From positions 1-12,580 of the forward strand of contig JALZVB010000311.1 of NCBI GenBank assembly GCA_023300835.1: a stretch of 12,580 nt of DNA, read 5' to 3'. Shown here piece by piece: positions 6,805-12,580 of this stretch. The stretch's first letter is position 1; every line of letters starts with the position of its first letter. The notes under the pieces were generated by a model. That model worked only from the letters and a program-made list of their open reading frames with translations, did no database searches and was not told where the DNA came from. The DNA comes from Saprospiraceae bacterium (GTDB taxonomy: Bacteria; Bacteroidota; Bacteroidia; Chitinophagales; Saprospiraceae). The translations under genes were made by a program, and so were the position numbers.

Positions 6805-8817
6805 ATGACTTTTAAAACCTCAATACAACAAGGGTTGCCTGACCAGCTTCCCGAACTGAAAACATATCCAGAAACAGCTCACCGAGCACCTATAAGAAAA
6901 GACGTCTTATCAACTGATGAGAAAAAACTAGCGCTTAGGAATGCCCTCAGGTATTTTCCTGTAGAATGGCATAGCTTACTGGCACCAGAGTTTGCGCAAG
7001 AGCTAAAAGAATATGGTAGAATCTATATGTACAGATTCAGACCAGACTATGATATATACGCCAGACCTATTTCTGATTACCCTGCCGCATGTGCAGCAGC
7101 AGCAGGAATAATGCTAATGATACATAACAACCTGGATCCAGCAGTAGCGCAGCATCCTCTAGAGTTGATAACGTATGGAGGAAACGGAGCGGTGTTTCAG
7201 AATTGGGCACAGTATTTATTAACGATGCAATATCTGTCCATAATGACAGAGGACCAGACATTGCATATGTACTCAGGTCATCCCATGGGTCTCTTCCCTT
7301 CTAGTGCAGCTGCACCTAGAGTGATTGTTACTAACGGTATGATGATTCCTAACTATAGTGCCAAGGATGATTGGGAAAAATATAACGCATTAGGGGTAAC
7401 CCAATATGGTCAGATGACAGCAGGCTCATTCATGTACATTGGACCACAGGGTATTGTGCATGGAACGGCTATTACAGTTATGAATGCGTTTAGAAAAAAC
7501 CTCAAAGCAGGAGAAACACCTGCCGGTAAAATTTTCCTTACCGCAGGACTAGGTGGCATGAGTGGTGCACAACCTAAAGCTGGTAATATTGCCGGTTGCA
7601 TAACCATATGTGCAGAGGTCAATGATCAAGCTTCTACTAAGCGGCATACGCAAGGATGGGTGGACGAGTTGATAAGTGACATTTCAGCATTAGTAACTCG
7701 TGTCAAAGAAGCTCAAAGTAATAGTGAAGTCGTTTCTATTGCGTACCAAGGTAACATTGTAGAAGTTTGGGAAAAGTTCTATGAAGAAGACATCTACATA
7801 CATTTAGGATCTGATCAGACTTCTCTACACAATCCAGATTCGGGTGGATATTATCCCGTGGGAATGACGGTAGAAGAGAGCAATAAGTTAATTGCAACCG
7901 ATCCAGACACCTTTAAAGAAAAGGTAAAAGAATCTCTAAAAAGACAGGCGATTGCGATCAATAAGCACGTCGCTAGAGGAACCTATTTCTTTGATTACGG
8001 AAATGCTTTTCTGCTAGAAGCATCGAGAGCAGGAGCAGATGTGATGGCAGAAAACAACATCGACTTTAAGTATCCTTCTTATGTTCAAGATATACTAGGA
8101 CCTATGTGTTTTGATTATGGCTTCGGTCCATTCAGATGGGTATGTGGTTCTGGTAACGGAGAAGATCTTGACAAATCAGATTTGATTGCAGAGCAGGTCA
8201 TGCAAGAAATAAAAGCTACAGCACCAGCAGAAATACAACAACAACTTGCAGATAATATATTATGGATACAGAATGCCAAAGCCAACAAGTTGGTCGTCGG
8301 TTCTCAAGCTCGTATCTTATACAGTGACTCAGAAGGAAGAATCAAAATCGCATTAGCGTTCAACAAAGCCATAAGAGAAGGACATATTTCTGCACCTATT
8401 ATTCTAGGTCGTGATCACCATGATGTAAGTGGAACAGACTCTCCTTATCGAGAAACAAGTAATATATATGACGGCAGTAAATTTACTGCTGATATGGCGA
8501 TACATAATGTTATCGGAGATAGTTTCCGTGGAGCAACATGGGTATCTATTCATAATGGCGGCGGTGTCGGATGGGGAGAGGTTATCAATGGTGGATTTGG
8601 ATTATTACTAGACGGTTCAATTGAAGCAGATCGCAAATTATCATCCATGTTATTCTACGATGTCAATAACGGTATTGCCCGTAGAAGTTGGGCAAGAAAT
8701 CCAGAAGCCATGTATGCGATCAAGCGAGAAATGGAAAGAACACCACAACTCAAAGTCACGCTACCCAACCTTGTAGATGACACATTGTTAGATAACCTGT
8801 CTAAGCAATTCACATAA
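6805..8817 (+). CDS. hutU: Urocanate hydratase (urocanase), long form
   Basis: Urocanase adds water to urocanate to form 4-imidazolone-5-propionate using tightly bound NAD+. Family signatures include ITYGGNGAVFQNWAQY (from residue 122), YSGHPMGLFPS (from 156), GLGGMSGAQPKAG (from 248), the TKRHTQGW region, SDQTSLHNP, and CFDYGFGPFRWVC (435-447), the segment carrying the family's active-site cysteine; I cannot say by eye which of Cys435 and Cys447 it is. A late IHNGGGVGWGEVINGG motif follows. The protein has 670 residues, against about 555 in Pseudomonas or Bacillus HutU, and so matches the longer class also found in animals (about 676). The ATG lies two bases after the hutH stop, implying one transcript. 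An alternative frame in the C-terminal third is a shadow. Confidence 0.97.
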   Translation: MTFKTSIQQGLPDQLPELKTYPETAHRAPIRKDVLSTDEKKLALRNALRYFPVEWHSLLAPEFAQELKEYGRIYMYRFRPDYDIYARPISDYPAACAAAAGIMLMIHNNLDPAVAQHPLELITYGGNGAVFQNWAQYLLTMQYLSIMTEDQTLHMYSGHPMGLFPSSAAAPRVIVTNGMMIPNYSAKDDWEKYNALGVTQYGQMTAGSFMYIGPQGIVHGTAITVMNAFRKNLKAGETPAGKIFLTAGLGGMSGAQPKAGNIAGCITICAEVNDQASTKRHTQGWVDELISDISALVTRVKEAQSNSEVVSIAYQGNIVEVWEKFYEEDIYIHLGSDQTSLHNPDSGGYYPVGMTVEESNKLIATDPDTFKEKVKESLKRQAIAINKHVARGTYFFDYGNAFLLEASRAGADVMAENNIDFKYPSYVQDILGPMCFDYGFGPFRWVCGSGNGEDLDKSDLIAEQVMQEIKATAPAEIQQQLADNILWIQNAKANKLVVGSQARILYSDSEGRIKIALAFNKAIREGHISAPIILGRDHHDVSGTDSPYRETSNIYDGSKFTADMAIHNVIGDSFRGATWVSIHNGGGVGWGEVINGGFGLLLDGSIEADRKLSSMLFYDVNNGIARRSWARNPEAMYAIKREMERTPQLKVTLPNLVDDTLLDNLSKQFT

Positions 8818-8842
8818 CATTACCCAAAAAACTAAAACACAT

Positions 8843-10087
8843 ATGACTGCACAGTATAGACTTATAGGTCCTTTTTCTCAGATAGTTACGATGCGTAATT
8901 TGCCACTCAAAGGCGCATTGAAAGACAACCAATTGGAGGTCATTCCTAATGCCGGTGTTGTCGTTCGGGGTCAAAAAATTGTAGCGGTCGGAGATTTTAA
9001 AACACTGAAATCTAATAGTTATCCAAACAAACTATATGTTGAGCTAATAGAAAAACCTGCCGTCTTATTACCCGGTTGGATAGATGCACATACCCACCTC
9101 TGTTATGCAGGAAATAGATCTGGCGATTATGCCGCTCGTAACGCCGGAGTAAGCTATCAAGAAATAGCCGCTGCTGGCGGTGGCATCTGGAGCTCAGTAA
9201 GACATACCCGAGCAGCTACAGAAAAAGAACTGGTTCTCTTGATGCAAGAACGTGTCAACAAACTTATAAAACAAGGTATAACAACAGTAGAAATAAAATC
9301 AGGCTACGGGCTTTCTGTTGATGAAGAATACAAAATGCTCAAAGCCATAAAGAAGCTTAAATCTACAAGCCCTATTCACGTTATAGCGACTTGTTTAGCG
9401 GCACATATAATTCCTAAGGATTTCAAGGGTGGAGAAAAAGCTTATCTCGATAATATTCTCAAGAACCTCGTTCCTAAAATCAAGAAAGAAAAACTGTGTA
9501 ATCGATTTGATGTATTCATTGAAGAAAATGCATACAGCATAAAGCATTCGACAACCTACTTAAACGCTTTGCGCAAAATGGGATTTGACCTAACTGTACA
9601 TGGAGATCAATTTTCTACAGGCGGAAGTAAAGTTGCTATCGACTGCGGTGCCGTAAGTGTAGATCACCTAGAAGTCAGTGGTCCCAAAGAAATAAAAGCT
9701 TTATCTAACAGTGACACTGTTGCTGTTGCCTTACCTGGTGCCAGCATAGGAATCGGTTGTGCTTATACACCTGCCAGAAAACTACTAAACGGTGGCGCCA
9801 GTCTAGCCATTGCGAGTGACTGGAATCCTGGTAGTGCACCTATGGGTAATCTTGTTACCCAAGCCGCTATCCTAGGTACATTCGAAAAATTATCTACTGC
9901 TGAGGTTTTAGCAGCCATGACTACTCGTGCAGCTCATGCCTTAAGAGTAAAAGGTAAAGGACAACTGAATATAAAATATGATGCTGATATGATTTCTTAT
10001 CCTACTGATAACTATCAGGATGTTCTTTATAATCAAGGGATGATGACGCCTGGGAGAGTTTGGGTAGGTGGGGAGGTTGTTTCGTGA
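8843..10087 (+). CDS. hutI: Imidazolonepropionase
   Basis: This amidohydrolase opens the imidazolone ring of 4-imidazolone-5-propionate to give N-formimino-L-glutamate, the third step of histidine use. At 414 residues it has the normal length. The metal site of the family is visible: His83 and His85 in DAHTHL, His253 in HGDQFS, and Asp326 in ASDWNPGSAP. Other signatures are AGNRSGDYAARNAGVSYQEI (from 89), GGGIWSSVRHTR, EIKSGYGL (150-157), LAAHIIP with His188, and VDHLE (273-277). It follows hutU after a 25-base gap, so hutH, hutU and hutI most likely form one operon. No gene for the next step (formiminoglutamase, formiminoglutamate deiminase or formiminotransferase) follows. The 138-base gap after it contains inverted repeats that may end the transcript. 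Confidence 0.96.
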   Translation: MTAQYRLIGPFSQIVTMRNLPLKGALKDNQLEVIPNAGVVVRGQKIVAVGDFKTLKSNSYPNKLYVELIEKPAVLLPGWIDAHTHLCYAGNRSGDYAARNAGVSYQEIAAAGGGIWSSVRHTRAATEKELVLLMQERVNKLIKQGITTVEIKSGYGLSVDEEYKMLKAIKKLKSTSPIHVIATCLAAHIIPKDFKGGEKAYLDNILKNLVPKIKKEKLCNRFDVFIEENAYSIKHSTTYLNALRKMGFDLTVHGDQFSTGGSKVAIDCGAVSVDHLEVSGPKEIKALSNSDTVAVALPGASIGIGCAYTPARKLLNGGASLAIASDWNPGSAPMGNLVTQAAILGTFEKLSTAEVLAAMTTRAAHALRVKGKGQLNIKYDADMISYPTDNYQDVLYNQGMMTPGRVWVGGEVVS

Positions 10088-10143
10088 TAATGTCAAAAAG
10101 GTTCTACGGGTAAATTTTTATATAAATTGGAATAGTGACCAGA

Positions 10144-10204
10144 TCAGTTAGTTTTGCTTTTGATATAAGTAAAAGCAGTTAGTATTTCTTTTTTATTTAA
10201 CTGA
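10144..10204 (+). promoter_or_regulatory. Competing inverted repeats between hutI and grpE
   Basis: Three overlapping pairings are visible. Hairpin A: TGCTTTT (10155-10161) with AAAAGCA (10171-10177), loop 9. Hairpin B: CAGTTA (10176-10181) with TAACTG (10198-10203), T-rich loop of 16. Outer stem C: TCAGTTA (10144-10150) with TAACTGA (10198-10204), enclosing A. Because CAGTTAG occurs twice (10145-10151 and 10176-10182), B and C compete for the same 3' strand, and A and B share two bases. The region lies 22 bases before the grpE start. It could be the hutI terminator region (a T-rich run lies at 10185-10198), an operator, or a structured grpE leader. No function is shown by sequence alone. Confidence 0.4.
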
Positions 10205-10225
10205 CAAAATGACCGCAAATAACAC

Positions 10226-10828
10226 ATGGCAAAGGAATTGATCAATAAATGGAAAAAGAAGTTTAAAATGACAAGCCAAAATAACGACGAAGAGAAAGAT
10301 ATAGACCAGTCAGAAGAAACAACTCAAGACTCTAAAAAAGTCGAAAAGCCCAAGAAAAAGAAGAAAACTTCTGCCAAAGAAGAACTAAAGGAAGTAAAAA
10401 TCGAGCTTGGAGAGTCTAAAGACAAGTACTTAAGGCTATTTGCAGAGTTCGAAAACTATAAGAAAAGAAATAGCAGAGAACGATTAGATCTTCTCAAAAC
10501 AGCAGCGCAAGGAACGATATCGGCCATATTGCCAGTTTTAGACGATTTTGACAGAGCTAAGAAAAGCGCTGAGGACGAAAAGAATGACGAGCAACTCAGC
10601 GAAGGTATTCTCATGGTATATAATAAGATATATTCTGTTCTAGGTAACAAAGGTCTACAGCCTATGGAATCAACAGGTGAGGTGTTTGATGCAGAATTGC
10701 ACGAGGCTATTACAGAGCTTCCGGTATCTGATGAAAAAATGAAGGGTAAAATTATTGATACCGTAGAGAGAGGTTACTATTTGAATGAAAAGATCATAAG
10801 ATTTGCTAAAGTTGTTGTAGGCAAATAA
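10226..10828 (+). CDS. grpE: Nucleotide exchange factor GrpE
   Basis: GrpE is the dimeric cytoplasmic cochaperone that releases ADP from DnaK during protein folding. The 200-residue frame has a charged, Lys/Glu-rich N-terminal third (about 1-50) and a long heptad-rich coiled coil containing YLRLFAEFENYKKR (68-81). ILPVLDDFDRA follows, then the C-terminal beta wing with FDAELHEAIT and the final VERGYYLNEKIIRFAKVVVGK-like block that marks the family. The start is uncertain: Met15 (10268), just before TSQNNDEEKD, gives a 186-residue product. The first 14 residues (MAKELINKWKKKFK) are basic, unlike the acidic tail that follows, but they sit after a plausible leader. It is followed by dnaJ after 42 bases; dnaK is not in the window. 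Confidence 0.95.
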   Translation: MAKELINKWKKKFKMTSQNNDEEKDIDQSEETTQDSKKVEKPKKKKKTSAKEELKEVKIELGESKDKYLRLFAEFENYKKRNSRERLDLLKTAAQGTISAILPVLDDFDRAKKSAEDEKNDEQLSEGILMVYNKIYSVLGNKGLQPMESTGEVFDAELHEAITELPVSDEKMKGKIIDTVERGYYLNEKIIRFAKVVVGK

Positions 10829-10870
10829 ATAACAAAACTGTCTACGATAAGAAGTGGACCAACCAATACC

Positions 10871-12028
10871 ATGGCTAAAAGAGATTATTACGAAATCCTA
10901 GGCGTTACTAAAACAGCTGAAGCGAAAGAAATAAAGAAAGCTTACCGAAAGGTGGCGATGAAGTTTCACCCAGATAAAAACCCTGGTGATAAAGCGTCAG
11001 AGGATAAGTTCAAGGAAGCTGCTGAAGCTTATGAGGTACTAAGTGATGCTGATAAAAAGGCTCGTTATGACCGTTATGGCCATGCAGGTATGGGCCAAGG
11101 TGGAGGCGGCGGTGGCTTCAACAACATGGAAGACATATTTTCTAACTTCGGTGATATATTTGGCAATTCTGGTGGCAGTCCATTTGAGAGCTTCTTTGGC
11201 GGCGGCGGAGCAAGGTCCTCCGGTCGTAGAGGGGGTCAGAAAGGAGCTAACCTCAGAATAAAAGTCGCACTGACACTTGAAGAAATAGCAGAAGGGGTAA
11301 CTAAGAAAATAAAAGTTAAAAAACAAAGCAGTTGTGGAACCTGTGGAGGTAGTGGTGCCAAAGATAAAAATGCAGTTGCAACCTGCGGTTCTTGTAATGG
11401 AGCTGGAGCGGTAAGACAGGTCAAGTCGACATTTCTTGGACAGATGCAGACGACAGTTGTATGTCCTACATGTAATGGTTCTGGTAGTAAAATAACAAGT
11501 AAGTGTGGAACCTGTAAAGGAGAAGGCAGAAGTGTAGGTGAAGAGACAATAGAAATAGAAATTCCAGGAGGTGTTGAAGATGGCATGCAGCTGTCCATGA
11601 GAGGAAACGGAAATGCCGGTAAAAATGGTGGCTCTAAAGGGGACCTCCTTATAGCTATAGAAGAAAAACCACATGAGCACTTTTCTCGTGATGGACAAAA
11701 TGTTATGTACGACCTCTTTCTCAATTTTGCAGATGCAGCCTTAGGGACTTCTGTAGAAGTGCCAACACTTAATAAACCCGTAAAAATCACAATCCCCGCA
11801 GGAACACCTGCTGGTAAGATTTTCCGACTTAGAGACAAAGGGTTACCATCAGTACAAGGATACAAGAGAGGTGATCAATTGATCAACGTCAATGTATGGA
11901 CACCAAAGAACCTCAACCCTGACGAAAAGAAACTACTCGAAAAGATGAGAGATATGCCAGGCTTCCATCCCCAGAAGGGCAAATCCCAGAAAGGTTTTTT
12001 TGCTCGTATGAAAGATTATTTCGAATAG
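10871..12028 (+). CDS. dnaJ: Chaperone protein DnaJ (class A Hsp40)
   Basis: DnaJ delivers unfolded proteins to DnaK and stimulates its ATPase. All class A parts are present in 385 residues: the J domain (about 4-70) with the essential HPD at 33-35; the Gly/Phe-rich linker (about 75-120); four zinc-binding CxxCxGxG repeats at 155-162, 172-179, 198-205 and 212-219; and the C-terminal substrate-binding domain (about 220-350, with GMQLSMRGNGNAG and IPAGTPAGKIFRLRDKGLP). All eight zinc-site cysteines are intact. It lies 42 bases after grpE in the same direction, and its TAG stop directly abuts the ATG of gldH, so the three genes are probably transcribed together. Long frames on the opposite strand here are shadows of the repetitive coding sequence. 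Confidence 0.98.
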   Translation: MAKRDYYEILGVTKTAEAKEIKKAYRKVAMKFHPDKNPGDKASEDKFKEAAEAYEVLSDADKKARYDRYGHAGMGQGGGGGGFNNMEDIFSNFGDIFGNSGGSPFESFFGGGGARSSGRRGGQKGANLRIKVALTLEEIAEGVTKKIKVKKQSSCGTCGGSGAKDKNAVATCGSCNGAGAVRQVKSTFLGQMQTTVVCPTCNGSGSKITSKCGTCKGEGRSVGEETIEIEIPGGVEDGMQLSMRGNGNAGKNGGSKGDLLIAIEEKPHEHFSRDGQNVMYDLFLNFADAALGTSVEVPTLNKPVKITIPAGTPAGKIFRLRDKGLPSVQGYKRGDQLINVNVWTPKNLNPDEKKLLEKMRDMPGFHPQKGKSQKGFFARMKDYFE

Positions 12029-12490
12029 ATGGTAAGAGCAGGGCTGATTATATTATTGTTGTGTAGTATCATAGGATGTGGTCCGACACCATACTTTGAA
12101 GAACAAGTCGCGTTTGATAATTCCACATGGAAGTATGAAGATGTCAAGGTGGTCGAGTTTGATATAGTAGACACTGTTGGGGTTTATGATCTACATTTAA
12201 TTATTGACCACAGCACAGCTTATAAACATCAGAACCTCTATCTCAGAATAAACACGGTTTTTCCTGAGCTTCCGCCAAAACAAGAACAACTTACAATCGA
12301 CCTCGCTGAACAGAACGGAAAATGGATAGGCAAATGCTCATCTGATGATTGCAAAGTGAAAGTCTTCCTCATAGAGAACTTCAAGTTTCCATCTACAGGA
12401 TCTTATAAGTTAGAGTTTGAGCAATACACAAGAAAAAAGAACTTGCCAGGCCTGAACAGTCTAGTTGTGGAATTGTATCGCAAGAATTAA
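12029..12490 (+). CDS. gldH: Gliding motility lipoprotein GldH
   Basis: A 153-residue predicted lipoprotein. A short signal peptide with Arg3 and a hydrophobic core (about 5-15) ends in the lipobox IIGC, making Cys17 the lipid-modified residue of the mature protein. The rest is soluble and beta-rich, with the spaced features I recall from GldH: F..STW near the start, VDTVGVYDLHLIID, a YKHQNLYLRI block, ELPPKQEQLTIDLAEQNGKWIGK, and FKFPSTGSYKLEFEQYTRKKNLPGLNSL near the end. In Flavobacterium johnsoniae, GldH is needed for gliding; it is often kept in non-gliding Bacteroidota. It probably sits in the cell envelope. The ATG immediately follows the dnaJ stop with no spacer, so translation is likely coupled to dnaJ. 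The assignment rests on recalled family pattern, not on a search. Confidence 0.85.
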   Translation: MVRAGLIILLLCSIIGCGPTPYFEEQVAFDNSTWKYEDVKVVEFDIVDTVGVYDLHLIIDHSTAYKHQNLYLRINTVFPELPPKQEQLTIDLAEQNGKWIGKCSSDDCKVKVFLIENFKFPSTGSYKLEFEQYTRKKNLPGLNSLVVELYRKN

Positions 12491-12580
12491 GTTAAGCCAC
12501 GATAGTTAACTCGACGCCTGATATTCAGAGCTTCTTAATACTTTAAAGAAGGAGAAACCGCCTATTCCCCCTCAAAGTGA
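12491..12580. other. Non-coding tail to window end
   Basis: These 90 bases after gldH contain no supported gene. Two weak inverted repeats are visible: GTTAA/TTAAC (12491-12495 and 12506-12510) and CTTCTT/AAGAAG (12531-12536 and 12546-12551). Neither has a following T-run, so neither is a clear terminator of the grpE-dnaJ-gldH unit. Confidence 0.4.

Noticed and set aside
11101..11220. GGTGGCGG-like tandem repeats
   Set aside because: This is the normal Gly/Phe-rich linker of DnaJ, not a separate repeat element.
11039..11865. Long minus-strand open frames opposite dnaJ (about 209 and 219 codons)
   Set aside because: They are antisense shadows of the Gly-rich and Cys-rich dnaJ coding sequence and encode Cys/Ser/Thr/Pro-rich nonsense without domains.
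12531..12551. CTTCTT/AAGAAG hairpin as terminator of the gldH transcript
   Set aside because: Only 6 bp with a 9-base loop and no T-run after it, so I list it only as a weak dyad.
1..12580. Mobile element, phage defence or biosynthetic cluster
   Set aside because: No transposase, integrase, tRNA, long terminal repeats, nuclease or toxin-antitoxin pair was found; all long genes belong to known metabolic, chaperone or envelope families.

Overview
The window is a stretch of a Bacteroidota chromosome. The evidence is the gliding-motility lipoprotein GldH, a left-edge secreted protein made of the ~75-residue repeats typical of large Bacteroidota surface proteins, start codons without clear Shine-Dalgarno sequences, moderate AT-richness, and a long-form urocanase. 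I cannot fix the family; a Saprospiraceae- or Flavobacteriales-like organism fits. No tRNA, rRNA, CRISPR array, insertion sequence or phage gene is visible.

Layout. Genes left of about 5.17 kb are on the minus strand and genes to the right are on the plus strand, diverging at a 72-bp gap (5168-5239). The minus side, from left to right, holds: the N-terminal part of a secreted repeat protein cut by the window edge (1-380); a UDP-galactopyranose-mutase-like FAD enzyme (661-1995) that overlaps by 4 bp an NAD-dependent sugar epimerase/dehydratase (1992-2999), which is probably a two-gene glycan operon read epimerase first; a small MscS channel (3317-4135); and a LysR-type regulator (4244-5167). 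The plus side holds hutH, hutU and hutI (5240-10087), which convert histidine to urocanate, imidazolonepropionate and then formiminoglutamate. After a 138-bp gap with competing inverted repeats come grpE, dnaJ and gldH (10226-12490), with gldH starting on the base after the dnaJ stop.

How the genes work together. The LysR regulator is placed as a candidate regulator of the divergent hut operon, which would differ from the HutC and HutP systems of model bacteria. No formiminoglutamate-processing enzyme (HutG, HutF or FtcD type) is present, so the last hut step must be elsewhere. GrpE and DnaJ are the nucleotide-exchange factor and J-protein for DnaK, which is not in the window.

The gene content is mostly ordinary. 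The observations most worth checking are the LysR-hut pairing, the overlapping flavoenzyme-epimerase pair, the alternative hairpins upstream of grpE, the dnaJ-gldH junction, the unlisted left-edge surface protein, and two look-alike hairpins with T-rich loops (594-629 and 3148-3191) in intergenic DNA.
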